NCBI RefSeq assembly: GCF_003031585.1
Contig: NZ_PWAA01000001.1
Location: 55,133-119,132 of the forward strand
Direction: 5' to 3'
Origin: Thalassobius sp. I31.1
Lineage (GTDB): Bacteria > Pseudomonadota > Alphaproteobacteria > Rhodobacterales > Rhodobacteraceae
Length of the DNA stretch: 64,000 nucleotides
The stretch's first letter is position 1; each line of letters starts with the position of its first letter. The notes under the pieces were generated by a model, which saw nothing but the letters and a program-made list of their open reading frames with translations, searched no databases and was not told the origin of the DNA. The position numbers and the translations under genes are program-made. Below are positions 1 to 8,979 of this stretch, piece after piece.

Positions 1-1579
1 CGGCGCGGCCAAGGGCAACATCGGTACCGTTCAGTTTTGCCTGCACGCCTTTGCCGGGAACTTCGCGGATGTCGGTCAGGGTTGCGGGGTTGATCCCACG
101 CAATTGCAGTGCCTGCGCCAGAGCGCGCGCCAGCGGGTGGCCGGAGTTTTGCGCTAGCGCAAGTGCCAGGCGCTGGTTCTGCATAGACAGATCGTCCAGC
201 GCGCCGGGCACCACATCGCCATCGGTCAGCGTGCCGGTCTTGTCGAAAACGACAAAATCAACTTCGGCCAGACGTTCCAGTGCTGTGGCGTTTTTCACAA
301 GTAATCCCTTGCGGAACAGGTTGCCAGAGGCCGCCGTGACCACGGCAGGCACCGCAAGGCCAAGGGCGCAGGGACAGGTGATGATCAGAACCGCAACCGC
401 GATGTTCAGCGCGAAACGCACATCGCCGCCAGATGCCCAGAGCCAGCCGATGAAGGCAAGGAAAGCCAGCGTATGCACACCGGGCGCATAGATTTGTGCA
501 GCTTTGTCAGCAAGGGAAGAATAGCGGTTCTTCGCGCCCTCTGCGATGGTCACAAGATCAGCCATGCGGGACAGAGAACTGTCACGTCCCGCAGCGGTGA
601 CGCGGATTTCAAGTGGGCCGGTCAGGTTGATTTCGCCAGCGCTGACGATGGTTTCAACCCCAATCGCCACAGGCAGGGTTTCCCCGGTCAACAGCGCGCG
701 GTCGACCTCACTATCGCCTTTGGTGACGATGCCATCCACCGGGATGCGCGCGCCGGGGCGTACAAGCACCATGTCACCAGCGGCGATCTGCGCGAGAGGC
801 ACGGTTGCTTCGCCATCTTCCGTCAGCTGAACCACACGCGGCACTTCCAAGGCGGTCAGTTCTTCGGCCGCGGATCGTGCTGCGCGGCGGGTGCGCTGAT
901 CAAGATAGCGGCCAGCAAGCAGGAAGAAAGTCAGGGACAGGGCCGCATCAAAGTAAGCTTCTTCACCGCCGTTGATGGTTTCAAACAGGCTCATGCCGCC
1001 GGCCAGGAAGATCGCCAGCGATATCGGCACATCCATATTCAGATGCCCCGCCCGCAGGGCTGTCCATGCGTTCAGAAAGAAAGGTTGCGCGGCCCAGATG
1101 ATCACCGGCAGGGCAATCATCGCGGAAATCCAGTGGAACAGATCACGGGTTGCGGCTTCGGCGCCGGACCAGACGGCAACCGACAACAGCATGACGTTCA
1201 TCATGGCAAAGCCTGAAATGCCCAGGCGGAACAAAAGCGCACGTGCGGCTTTATCGGCGGCACTGGAAGACAGCGCCGTGCTGTCAAGTTCATGCGCCGG
1301 GTAACCGATGGCTTCCAGCGCCTCGACCAGATCAGCGGCCTCAAGCGCGCCGCCGGTTTCAGCGACCACACGTTTCAGCGACAGGTTCACCCGCGCGGAT
1401 GTGACACCGGGGATCGTCAGCAGTTTGCGTTCGACCGCAGAGATACAGCCCGCGCAGTGAATGGTCGGCAGGGACAGCAGGATATCGCCCTGCTGGTTCA
1501 TTCGGTTTTCTGCGATCTGCTTTGCGATGGGTGCTGCGTCGCAGGCCGGACAGGCGGAGAAGGAAGCAGTGTCAGCCAT
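1..1579 (-). CDS. ccoI: Cation-transporting P-type ATPase CcoI (FixI), C-terminus beyond window
   Basis: A P1B-type ATPase that in this context supplies copper for cbb3 oxidase assembly, in the inner membrane. About 526 codons are visible and the 3' end runs off the left edge. Seen in order: an N-terminal CPAC cysteine pair, an HMA-type domain with the metal motif HCAGC, transmembrane segments, the TGE actuator motif, the CPC ion-binding motif followed by ALGLAVP, and the phosphorylation motif DKTGTLT. The ATG at 1579 overlaps the end of ccoH by 8 bases, so the genes are probably translationally coupled. The family is known as FixI/CcoI in fixGHIS/ccoGHIS operons. A ccoS gene would be expected just left of the window. 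Copper specificity is inferred from context and the CPC motif. Confidence 0.95.
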   Translation of the reverse strand, partial: MADTASFSACPACDAAPIAKQIAENRMNQQGDILLSLPTIHCAGCISAVERKLLTIPGVTSARVNLSLKRVVAETGGALEAADLVEALEAIGYPAHELDSTALSSSAADKAARALLFRLGISGFAMMNVMLLSVAVWSGAEAATRDLFHWISAMIALPVIIWAAQPFFLNAWTALRAGHLNMDVPISLAIFLAGGMSLFETINGGEEAYFDAALSLTFFLLAGRYLDQRTRRAARSAAEELTALEVPRVVQLTEDGEATVPLAQIAAGDMVLVRPGARIPVDGIVTKGDSEVDRALLTGETLPVAIGVETIVSAGEINLTGPLEIRVTAAGRDSSLSRMADLVTIAEGAKNRYSSLADKAAQIYAPGVHTLAFLAFIGWLWASGGDVRFALNIAVAVLIITCPCALGLAVPAVVTAASGNLFRKGLLVKNATALERLAEVDFVVFDKTGTLTDGDVVPGALDDLSMQNQRLALALAQNSGHPLARALAQALQLRGINPATLTDIREVPGKGVQAKLNGTDVALGRA

Positions 1580-2072
1580 TTGTCATACAAGCAGGTTCAT
1601 CGACGCAGAGGTCGTGGCGTTGTTGAAATTCAGTGCCATCCGGCGCACGCAGGGTCAAGCGCAACTGCCAGGAGCCCGGCGCAAGATCGACGTCGGCAAG
1701 GTAATCGGTGCCGTCGAAACGGAAGGTTGGCACATAGTCATCCCGTTCATGGGTGCGGCGTGCGATGATCCCGTCGATCTGTGTGACTTCCAGCGGATCG
1801 CCATGCACATCACGCACCTGCACGCGCAGAAGCTTGTCTTCGACGATGCCTTCAACCTGCCAGCCCAGGGCTTCCTGGCGGGCGCGGTTGACGTCAAATT
1901 CCTGACTGGCGATGTAGGAATTCTTCACCTCCAGCCCGGGGAAAGTATTCACCGCGCTGAAGGCCAGGAAGAGATTGACGCTGATGATCACGCCGAACCC
2001 CAGCACAAAGCCGCCAAAGACATGCCAGCCGGTCAGTTTGAAACCTGGTTTTTCGTTCTCAGTGTTCATCAT
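1572..2072 (-). CDS. ccoH: FixH/CcoH family protein, cbb3 oxidase assembly
   Basis: A 166-residue FixH-type protein needed for maturation of cbb3 oxidase. One transmembrane helix is visible at about residues 14-38 (GWHVFGGFVLGFGVIISVN). It is followed by a periplasmic domain with the family-typical segment SYIASQEFDVNRARQEALGW. It has two consecutive ATG codons, at 2072 and 2069. It lies 12 bases downstream of ccoG and overlaps ccoI, in the ccoGHI order typical of proteobacteria. Catalytic function is not known for this family. The role in assembly is established for FixH/CcoH generally and inferred here from sequence and order. Confidence 0.93.
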   Translation of the reverse strand: MMNTENEKPGFKLTGWHVFGGFVLGFGVIISVNLFLAFSAVNTFPGLEVKNSYIASQEFDVNRARQEALGWQVEGIVEDKLLRVQVRDVHGDPLEVTQIDGIIARRTHERDDYVPTFRFDGTDYLADVDLAPGSWQLRLTLRAPDGTEFQQRHDLCVDEPACMTNG

Positions 2073-2084
2073 TTTCGTCCTGTT

Positions 2085-3512
2085 TTATCCGCGTCCGTTG
2101 AAGACTGTATCCGCGTGCGCACGGTCGCCGTTTCCTTCATCGGTGATCCAGATGCGCATGTCTGTCAGCGCGGCCGACGCGGCATCTGCATCTTCGCCCA
2201 CTGTAAGATAGACACGGATTGTGCGCAATTCATCCGCCGCAACCGTGACGGTGCCATCGTCTGAACCTTCGACTTCCAGAAGCACTGCCTCATCTGCATT
2301 TGCCAGCAGGCTGAAGCTGCGTTCTTCGCCATGTTTGTTGCGCAGGCGCACGTCATAGGCGTTTCGGATCGAACCGTCAGCCATGGTGATATAGACCGGG
2401 CTGCGTACAGGGGCGACAGAGATATCAATGTCTGACCGGATGAACAGCATGAACATCAGCCCGACACCGATCAGCGACCAGAGGCCGGTGTAGATTATGG
2501 TGCGCAGGCGGAAGATATGTTTCCAGGGGCTGACGGGGGTTTCACCGGCGGTCTCTGACACTTCGTCTTTCAGCGCCATGTAAGCAATAAGGCCGCGTGG
2601 CTTGCCGATTTTATCCATAATTTCATCACAGGCATCGATGCACAGCGCGCAGGTGATACATTCCATCTGCTGACCGTCACGGATGTCGATGCCGGCGGGG
2701 CAGACGTTCACGCAGGCCATACAGTCAATGCAATCGCCTTTGCTGTCGGGCGCATCGTTTTTGCGCAACTTGCCACGGGGTTCGCCGCGCCAGTCGCGAT
2801 AGGCCACGGTCAGCGTGTCTGTGTCCATCATTGCGGCCTGAATACGTGGCCATGGGCACATGTAGTTACAGACCTGTTCGCGCATGAAGCCACCGAAGAT
2901 AAAGGTGGTCGCGGTCATGACAAGGATAGTGGACCAGGCAACCGGGTGGGCGTTGAACGTCAGCAGGTCAATGGCCAGCTGTGGCGCATCGGTGAAGTAA
3001 AACACCCAGGCCCCGCCGGTCGATACCGCGATCAGGAACCAGGCGACCCATTTTGTCACACGCAGCCGTGCTTTGCGCAGATCCCATTTTTTCTGGCGAT
3101 GCAGACGCAGGCGGGCGTTGCGATCGCCTTCGATCCAGCGTTCCACCAGAATAAACAGATCCACCCAGACGGTCTGTGGGCAAGTATAGCCGCACCAGAC
3201 CCGGCCAAGGGCGGATGTAAAGAGAAACAGACCAAGGCCCGCCATGATCAGAAGGCCGCCGATGAAATAGAATTCATAGGGCCAGATTTCGATCCAGAAG
3301 AAATAGAACCGGCGACTTGCCAGATCAATCAGAACCGCCTGATCCGGCAGTTCTGCACCCCGGTCCCAACGGAGCCAGGGTGTGATGTAGTAAATCCCCA
3401 GGGTCACAATCATAATCAACCATTTCAGGTTGCGGAAACGACCGTAGACACGTTTGGGGAAGATAGGCTCGCGGGCTGCGTAAAGCTGCGGGGCTTGCTG
3501 GGAATCGCTCAC
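2085..3512 (-). CDS. ccoG: Cytochrome c oxidase accessory protein CcoG (FixG), polyferredoxin
   Basis: A 475-residue membrane iron-sulfur protein of the FixG/CcoG/RdxA family, proposed to act as a cupric reductase in cbb3 biogenesis. Visible features are hydrophobic helices near residues 30-45, 85-105, 160-180 and 195-215, and the family motif CGYTCPQTVW near residue 109. Two cysteine clusters of 4Fe-4S type follow (CIDCMACVNVCP and CITCALCIDAC), then a late helix and a C-terminal immunoglobulin-like region. The start is a GTG at 3512 preceded by GGAG at a 7-base spacing. A perfect FNR-type box lies 62-75 bases upstream, so ccoGHI probably has its own oxygen-controlled promoter separate from ccoNOQP. 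Confidence 0.95.
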   Translation of the reverse strand: MSDSQQAPQLYAAREPIFPKRVYGRFRNLKWLIMIVTLGIYYITPWLRWDRGAELPDQAVLIDLASRRFYFFWIEIWPYEFYFIGGLLIMAGLGLFLFTSALGRVWCGYTCPQTVWVDLFILVERWIEGDRNARLRLHRQKKWDLRKARLRVTKWVAWFLIAVSTGGAWVFYFTDAPQLAIDLLTFNAHPVAWSTILVMTATTFIFGGFMREQVCNYMCPWPRIQAAMMDTDTLTVAYRDWRGEPRGKLRKNDAPDSKGDCIDCMACVNVCPAGIDIRDGQQMECITCALCIDACDEIMDKIGKPRGLIAYMALKDEVSETAGETPVSPWKHIFRLRTIIYTGLWSLIGVGLMFMLFIRSDIDISVAPVRSPVYITMADGSIRNAYDVRLRNKHGEERSFSLLANADEAVLLEVEGSDDGTVTVAADELRTIRVYLTVGEDADAASAALTDMRIWITDEGNGDRAHADTVFNGRG

Positions 3513-3573
3513 GGAATGGCTCCGGTTTATAACTGTTATCAGTGATACTTATTAAAGCGTGGTTTCTTTTTCT

Positions 3574-3587
3574 TTGACATCTGTCAA
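3574..3587. promoter_or_regulatory. FNR-type box upstream of ccoGHI
   Basis: The sequence TTGAC-ATCT-GTCAA is a perfect inverted repeat with the TTGAY-N4-RTCAA spacing bound by FNR/FixK-type regulators. It sits in the 190-base gap between ccoP and ccoG, centred about 68 bases before the ccoG GTG. The FnrL-type gene 5 kb away carries the matching recognition helix ETVSR. Binding itself is inferred. Confidence 0.8.
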
Positions 3588-3702
3588 AGTGACGCTGAAT
3601 AAATGATGGCGCCGACCCCCAGGAAACGCGCGAACAGGACGGGGATCAGCGCCGGTACCAGAAGCAGTCACTTCCGGTATTCTTTGCCAGTTGGCCAGTG
3701 GC

Positions 3703-4572
3703 TTATTCGCCACCGCCCAGCTGGTGAACATACAGAGACACAGCACGGATATCCGCTTCGGACATGCCACGTGCGCTCCAGGACGGCATCACACCGAAAC
3801 GGGCGTTTGTGATGGTCTCAGTCAGAGCAGCTTCATCACCACCGAACAGCCAGATGCGGTCGGTCAGATCAGGTGCGCCCTGGAAGATATCACCGGTCCC
3901 TGCGTCACCGTGACACGCTGCGCAGTTGTCATAGAAAAGCTGCGAGCCTGTTTCAGCAAGAGTTGCGTCGGCGTCCTGACCAGAGATGGTCTGAACATAT
4001 GCAACCAGAGATGAGATTTCCTCTTCAGACATGAAGTCGCCGTAAGCAGGCATCTGTGAATACCGTGTATCCATGTCATCTTCTGTCCGGATCCCGTGGT
4101 TCACGGTCAGATAGATGTCATCAATGGTCCCACCCCAGAGCCAGTCATTATCGACCAGCACAGGATAGCCTTTGGCACCGGCACCACCGGCCTGGTGACA
4201 CTGAACACACCAGGTGTTGTAGACAGCCTGACCGGCATTCTTGGCGAAGTCGTTCAGTTCAGCGTTCTGTTCAACATCCGCAAGAGGTGTTTCATTCAGC
4301 AGGGCTTCCATAGGTGCGTTTGCAACATCGAAACGTTCGATTTCTTCCGCAACTTCCGCACGTGTGGAATAGCCCAGCAGACCCGGTGTTGCACCGTTGA
4401 TCAGCGGCCATGCCGGATATGCGATCACATAGCCAATGCCCCAGATGATGCAGAGATAGAAGCTCCACAGCCACCAGCGCGGCAGAGGGTTGTTCCATTC
4501 CTGGATGCCGTCCCACTCATGGCCGGTTGTGCCATATTCGTGGTCTTCTTTGTCATGTTTTTTCGCAGCCAT
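3703..4572 (-). CDS. ccoP: cbb3-type cytochrome c oxidase subunit III, diheme CcoP (FixP)
   Basis: A 289-residue diheme cytochrome c subunit that passes electrons from soluble or anchored cytochromes to CcoO/CcoN. The N-terminus carries the family tryptophan-rich segment (EWNNPLPRWW) and one membrane helix at about residues 30-55. Two heme c motifs follow, CVQCH near residue 121 and CAACH near residue 218. Met axial-ligand candidates are in SQMPAYG and GVMPSW. The start ATG overlaps the ccoQ stop (TAATG), so the genes are coupled. The length is normal for FixP. Confidence 0.96.
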   Translation of the reverse strand: MAAKKHDKEDHEYGTTGHEWDGIQEWNNPLPRWWLWSFYLCIIWGIGYVIAYPAWPLINGATPGLLGYSTRAEVAEEIERFDVANAPMEALLNETPLADVEQNAELNDFAKNAGQAVYNTWCVQCHQAGGAGAKGYPVLVDNDWLWGGTIDDIYLTVNHGIRTEDDMDTRYSQMPAYGDFMSEEEISSLVAYVQTISGQDADATLAETGSQLFYDNCAACHGDAGTGDIFQGAPDLTDRIWLFGGDEAALTETITNARFGVMPSWSARGMSEADIRAVSLYVHQLGGGE

Positions 4573-4763
4573 TAGCGTGTCTCCTCAGGCTGAACATCCA
4601 CAGCCGGCGCATCTTCATGCCGGAAGGGAATGTCGGCAGTATCACGGTAAGTGCGGGTTGATCCCGGGCGCATCACCCAGAAGACCACCCCGACGAAGAA
4701 GGAAAACAGAGCCAGAAGCATCCAGCTGTCTGCAAATTCCCTCAGGAGTGAATAAGTGTCCAT
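4572..4763 (-). CDS. ccoQ: cbb3-type oxidase small subunit CcoQ (FixQ)
   Basis: A small single-helix subunit (63 residues from this start) that stabilises the cbb3 complex. It begins MDTYSLLREFADSW, followed by a hydrophobic segment to about residue 31 and a hydrophilic acidic tail. The ATG at 4763 is preferred because a G-rich ribosome site (GGGGGGTG) stands just before it. An in-frame ATG at 4775 overlaps the ccoO stop and would add MGGE. It sits between ccoO and ccoP as usual. Confidence 0.92.
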   Translation of the reverse strand: MDTYSLLREFADSWMLLALFSFFVGVVFWVMRPGSTRTYRDTADIPFRHEDAPAVDVQPEETR

Positions 4764-4774
4764 TTCACCCCCCA

Positions 4775-5500
4775 TTACCGGCTTGCGTCAGGTGTGAAGG
4801 TTGAGAAATCAACCATCGTGCCAAGAACCTGCAGATAGGCAACAAGTGCGTCCATCTCAGAGACACCGGGCTGACGATCGAAGTTGCGGACCTGTGCACC
4901 TGGGTAACGCTCTACCAGAGCATCCCAGTCGCCATCCGGATCCACCTGCACGGTAAAGTCCGCACGGGCGTTTTCGATCATCTCTTCGGTGTAAGGCACG
5001 CCAACCATACGGTGTGTGGCCAGCAGTTCATCCACATGTTCACCTGTCAGAAGGTTGCCTTCCAGGTAAGCATATTTCGGCATCACGGATTCCGGTACAA
5101 CGGACTGTGGATCTTTCAGGTGATCCACATGCCATTCATCGGAATAGCGGCCACCCACACGGGCAAGGTCAGGACCGGTCCGTTTAGACCCCCACTGATG
5201 CGGGTGGTCATACTGGCTTTCTGCGGCCAGGGAATAGTGACCATAGCGTTCCACTTCGTCGCGCATCGGACGGATCATCTGTGAGTGGCAGACATAGCAG
5301 CCTTCACGGATGTAGATGTCGCGCCCGGCCAGTTCCAGCGGGGAGTAAGGGCGCACGCCCTCAACATCCTCGATGGTGTTTTCCAGCCAGAAAAGCGGTG
5401 CGATTTCCACGATACCACCGATGGTGACAACCCCGAGGCTGCAAACCAGCAGAAGTGTGGCGTGACGTTCAAGCGCGGCGTGTTTATCAAGAATACCCAT
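4775..5500 (-). CDS. ccoO: cbb3-type cytochrome c oxidase subunit II, monoheme CcoO (FixO)
   Basis: A 241-residue membrane-anchored monoheme cytochrome c. The N-terminal helix at about residues 14-34 is followed by the heme-binding motif CYVCHSQM near residue 68, with the family sequence [12 protein letters not shown]. The heme Met ligand candidate is in SVMPKYA. The length and motif order match FixO. It lies 12 bases after ccoN and overlaps ccoQ. Together with CcoN and CcoP it forms the electron entry path of the high-affinity terminal oxidase. Confidence 0.96.
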   Translation of the reverse strand: MGILDKHAALERHATLLLVCSLGVVTIGGIVEIAPLFWLENTIEDVEGVRPYSPLELAGRDIYIREGCYVCHSQMIRPMRDEVERYGHYSLAAESQYDHPHQWGSKRTGPDLARVGGRYSDEWHVDHLKDPQSVVPESVMPKYAYLEGNLLTGEHVDELLATHRMVGVPYTEEMIENARADFTVQVDPDGDWDALVERYPGAQVRNFDRQPGVSEMDALVAYLQVLGTMVDFSTFTPDASR

Positions 5501-5512
5501 TGCTGACGCTCC

Positions 5513-7114
5513 TTATTCTGCGGGTGCCATTGCGGGGGTGGCTTCTTCTTTCGGCTCACCTTTTGCAACAGTCATCCAGAGGTTCCATGCCATGATCAGC
5601 GAACCGGTGAGATAAAGAACACCACCCAGGCCACGTACCACATACATCGGGAATTTAGCTTCTACAGTGTCAGCGAATGTGTTCACGAGGAAACCATTTG
5701 CGTCCACTTCACGCCACATCAGGCCTTCCATAATACCGGTCACCCACATGGACGCCGCGTAAAGAACGATGCCCACAGTCGCCAGCCAGAAGTGCCAGTT
5801 GACAGCCTTGCTGGAATAGATGCCTGCTTTGTTCCAGAGTTTCGGGAACAGGAAGTAGAGCGCACCAAATGTCACCATACCGTTCCAGCCAAGCGCACCA
5901 GAGTGTACGTGACCAATGGTCCAGTCGGTGTAGTGTGACAGAGAGTTCACAGCTTTGATGGACATCATCGGACCTTCAAAGGTCGACATGCCGTAGAATG
6001 CCAGAGACACAACCATCATACGCAGGATCGGATCGGTCCGCAGTTTGTCCCATGCACCCTGCAGGGTCATCAGACCGTTGATCATACCACCCCAGCTTGG
6101 CATCCAGAGGATGATAGAGAACACCATACCAAGGGTAGACGCCCAATCCGGCAGCGCTGTGTAATGCAGGTGGTGAGGACCAGCCCAGATATACAGGAAG
6201 ATCAGCGCCCAGAAGTGAATGATAGACAGTTTATAGGAATAAACCGGACGTTCCGCCTGCTTTGGCACGAAGTAATACATCATGCCCAGGAAGCCCGCAG
6301 TCAGGAAGAAGCCCACAGCATTGTGGCCATACCACCATTGCACCATCGCATCCTGCACGCCAGAGAAGACCTGAACAGATTTGGAACCGAAGATGGAAAC
6401 AGGGATCGACAGGTTGTTCATCAGGTGCAGCATTGCCACGGTCACGATGAAGGACAGGTAGAACCAGTTGGCCACATAGATGTGCGGTTCTTTCCGCTTC
6501 ATCAGCGTGCCCATGTAGATCAGCAGATAAGCGACCCAGACAACGGTCAGCCAGATGTCGACATACCATTCAGGTTCTGCATATTCTTTGGACTGGGTTG
6601 CGCCCAGCAGATAACCGGTCGCCGCCAGAACGATGAACAGGTTATAGCCCCAGAACACAAACCACGCGAGATTGCCGCCCCAGAGGCGTGCCGCGGTGGT
6701 CCGTTGCAGGACATAAAAAGAGGTTGCGATCAGGGCATTGCCACCGAAGGCAAAGATAACTGCGGAAGTATGCAGCGGGCGCAGACGACCGAAGTTCCCG
6801 ATCCCGTCCAGGATTGAAATATTCAGCCCCGGAAAAGCCAGCTGAAACGCGATAAAGGTTCCCACAAGGAAACCCACAACGCCCCAGAATGCCGTTGCGA
6901 TTACGCCGTATCGTACGACGTCATCCATATATTCTGCGCTGGACGGTTTGCGCGGCTCATCCGCGCGCCGTACCTGCCAGAGAAAAAGTCCGCCCGCGAC
7001 AAGCATAATAATCACCGCGTGTACCTGGTAGGCGATGTCGCGCGCATAGGATGCCGCTATCGCTGCCAGCAGGGTGATCACTGCAAGCGCAGCTATTTTC
7101 ACATAGTCCCACAT
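5513..7114 (-). CDS. ccoN: cbb3-type cytochrome c oxidase subunit I, CcoN (FixN)
   Basis: The catalytic heme-copper subunit (533 residues from this start) that reduces oxygen at high affinity in the inner membrane. It is a typical twelve-helix protein with heme and copper ligand histidines in [40 protein letters not shown] and the late [12 protein letters not shown]. The ATG at 7114 (MWDYVKI) is preferred over an upstream codon at 7156 because AAGGAG stands at proper spacing before it. It is the first gene of ccoNOQP, with a perfect FNR-type box about 90 bases upstream in the divergent promoter region shared with the universal stress gene. Confidence 0.97.
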   Translation of the reverse strand: MWDYVKIAALAVITLLAAIAASYARDIAYQVHAVIIMLVAGGLFLWQVRRADEPRKPSSAEYMDDVVRYGVIATAFWGVVGFLVGTFIAFQLAFPGLNISILDGIGNFGRLRPLHTSAVIFAFGGNALIATSFYVLQRTTAARLWGGNLAWFVFWGYNLFIVLAATGYLLGATQSKEYAEPEWYVDIWLTVVWVAYLLIYMGTLMKRKEPHIYVANWFYLSFIVTVAMLHLMNNLSIPVSIFGSKSVQVFSGVQDAMVQWWYGHNAVGFFLTAGFLGMMYYFVPKQAERPVYSYKLSIIHFWALIFLYIWAGPHHLHYTALPDWASTLGMVFSIILWMPSWGGMINGLMTLQGAWDKLRTDPILRMMVVSLAFYGMSTFEGPMMSIKAVNSLSHYTDWTIGHVHSGALGWNGMVTFGALYFLFPKLWNKAGIYSSKAVNWHFWLATVGIVLYAASMWVTGIMEGLMWREVDANGFLVNTFADTVEAKFPMYVVRGLGGVLYLTGSLIMAWNLWMTVAKGEPKEEATPAMAPAE

Positions 7115-7200
7115 GAAGTTGCTCCTTCCGTCGCGCCCCCGGATTCGGAGACGCATTTTCCCGTGTATCAGTGCTATGGAATGAGGGGGTCATTCATTCC

Positions 7201-7214
7201 TTGATCCATGTCAA
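7201..7214. promoter_or_regulatory. FNR-type box between ccoN and usp
   Basis: TTGAT-CCAT-GTCAA matches the FNR/FixK consensus. It stands in the 161-base divergent region, centred about 93 bases before the ccoN start and 68 bases before the usp start. It could serve either or both genes. FnrL control of ccoNOQP is established in related Rhodobacterales; here it is inferred. Confidence 0.8.
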
Positions 7215-7275
7215 ACATTTAACCCTGGCTGCGGGTTAATGTCGCGACAGTTATTCTGGAACATGGAGACCTCAG

Positions 7276-8112
7276 ATGGGGTATAACTCAGTTTTGAGCG
7301 TCCTGCCGGACACGGACCCTGGACAGTCGGCTCTTTCCGCTGCGATCGAAATTACACGGCAGGCAGATGCGCATCTTGATGTGCTGGCGCTTGGCATTGA
7401 CCGCACACCGACCGCCCACCTCTACGCAGGCGCTAACGCATTGATTCAACAGGATGCCCGCAATGATGCGGTGCAGAAAGCGGCGGATATTTCTGATGCT
7501 GCAAAAGCCCGGCTTCAGGCTGAAGATATCCGCTGGGCGGTGGATGACGGGGTGGTGCATTTGCCGCTTCTTAATCGCTTTGTCGCCAGTCGCGCACGCT
7601 TTGCAGACCTGGTGATCATGCCGCAACCTTACGGCGAGGGCAAAGGCGCGGAACACGAGGCAATTTGCGAATCAGCGCTGTTTGATGCACGCGTGCCACT
7701 GCTGGTCTGCCCGCAGGAGTTTGAGAAAATCGACGCCCGCCGCATTGTGATTGGCTGGAACGAAAGCCCCGAGGCCCTGGCCGCAATCCGCGCGGCCCTG
7801 CCGGTGATGCAGGCGGCGGATCTTGTGTCGATTGCAGTGATTGATCCACCGGCACACAGCCCGGATCGTTCTGATCCCGGTGGCCCATTGTCAAAAATGC
7901 TGGCGCGTCACGGGATTAATGCCGAGATTTCTGTTCTGTCCAAATCCATGCCACGTGTGTCTGATGTTCTGATGCGTCATATGTCAGATATCGACGCCGG
8001 ACTGATGGTGATGGGGGCTTATGGCCATTCCCGTTTCCGCGAGGCGATCCTGGGTGGTGCAACACGCGATATGTTGCAGAACATCAAACAGCCTGTGTTG
8101 TTTGCCCACTAA
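7276..8112 (+). CDS. Universal stress protein, two-domain UspA type
   Basis: A 278-residue cytoplasmic protein with a degenerate N-terminal and a better conserved C-terminal Usp fold. The C-terminal half shows the usual signature: IGWNESPEA at its start and the nucleotide-binding loop GAYGHSRFREAILGG near the end. The ATG at 7276 has GGAGA seven bases upstream. It is divergent from ccoN and shares its FNR-box promoter region. It ends at a strong terminator facing fnrL. A Usp gene beside cbb3 and fnrL genes is common in this order, suggesting induction at low oxygen. The molecular role is unknown beyond stress survival. Confidence 0.9.
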   Translation: MGYNSVLSVLPDTDPGQSALSAAIEITRQADAHLDVLALGIDRTPTAHLYAGANALIQQDARNDAVQKAADISDAAKARLQAEDIRWAVDDGVVHLPLLNRFVASRARFADLVIMPQPYGEGKGAEHEAICESALFDARVPLLVCPQEFEKIDARRIVIGWNESPEALAAIRAALPVMQAADLVSIAVIDPPAHSPDRSDPGGPLSKMLARHGINAEISVLSKSMPRVSDVLMRHMSDIDAGLMVMGAYGHSRFREAILGGATRDMLQNIKQPVLFAH

Positions 8113-8115
8113 GAA

Positions 8116-8141
8116 AAAAGGCCCGCGGTTGCGGGCCTTTT
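8116..8141. terminator. Bidirectional terminator between usp and fnrL
   Basis: Perfect inverted repeat AAAAGGCCCGC / GCGGGCCTTTT with a 4-base loop. It is flanked by A and T tracts so it can end transcription from both convergent genes. Confidence 0.9.
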
Positions 8142-8148
8142 CTTTATC

Positions 8149-8886
8149 TTATGTGGCGTAGTCGTCACCGGTTTCCCGATAGAGCAGCTCTATATCGGGA
8201 ACGCTGACGTTTCGGTTTTTCTCAACCGTAATAATGCCTTCACGTTTCAGGGCCGAAATCTGACGGCTGACGGTTTCCAGGGTCAATCCCAGATAATCCG
8301 CCATCGCTTCGCGTGTCAGCGGCAGTTCAAAGTTGATTTCGATTCCCAGAAGATCCGCCGTTTTTTCATGCTGTCGGCGGGCGATGAATGTCAGCAGGCT
8401 TGCGATTTTTTCGCGTGCGGTTTTACGCCCCAGCAGCAGCAGCCATTCCCGCGCGGAATCCAGTTCATCCAGCGTCATTTCCAGCAGACGCTGGCTGATA
8501 TGCGGGGTTTTCGCAAGCAGGGTCTCAAAGGGGGCAAGGCGGAAACAACACATGACGACATCGCTGGTCGCGGTCACATCATAAGGCGCGGTTTCACGGC
8601 CCGGACGACCGACAAAATCTGATGGCAACAGCAGACCGGTCATTTGCGTACGCCCGTCTTCCATCGTCTGGGACAGGGCAGCAACGCCTTTGACAACAGA
8701 TCCGACAAATTCCAGCTTATCACCGGCAAAAATAATCGGCTGGCCAGCCTCGTAGGTGCGGTAATACTTAACTTTATCAAGTTCTTCCAGTTCCGCGCCA
8801 TTGCAATGGGCACAGACCGCGCGTTCACGGATCGGGCACATATCGCAGGCCCTGGGCCGGATATCCGGTGTCATATTATCCATCAT
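8149..8886 (-). CDS. fnrL: Crp/Fnr-family oxygen-responsive regulator FnrL
   Basis: A 245-residue transcription regulator that senses oxygen through a 4Fe-4S cluster and binds TTGAY-N4-RTCAA sites. Near the N-terminus four cysteines are spaced C-x2-C-x7-C-x2-C (residues about 14-28), with a further cysteine pair in the sensor domain (VVMCCFRL). The C-terminal helix-turn-helix contains ETVSRQ, the E-x2-SR recognition set of FNR. The upstream TTG codon at 8919 is rejected in favour of the tandem ATG at 8886/8883, which has AGGACA upstream. Two matching FNR boxes in the adjacent cco region support the assignment. No perfect box was seen before fnrL itself. Confidence 0.93.
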   Translation of the reverse strand: MMDNMTPDIRPRACDMCPIRERAVCAHCNGAELEELDKVKYYRTYEAGQPIIFAGDKLEFVGSVVKGVAALSQTMEDGRTQMTGLLLPSDFVGRPGRETAPYDVTATSDVVMCCFRLAPFETLLAKTPHISQRLLEMTLDELDSAREWLLLLGRKTAREKIASLLTFIARRQHEKTADLLGIEINFELPLTREAMADYLGLTLETVSRQISALKREGIITVEKNRNVSVPDIELLYRETGDDYAT

Positions 8887-8979
8887 ATGGTCTTGTCCTG
8901 TCGCGCATTTCGGAAACAAGATACTGTTTCACACCCGCCTATAACACGCGGGGCTGATTATGAAATGACATAGATTCCT

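Noticed and set aside
1461..2264. 267-codon plus-strand frame over ccoH/ccoG
   Set aside because: Opposite strand to three well supported cco genes; no coding signals.
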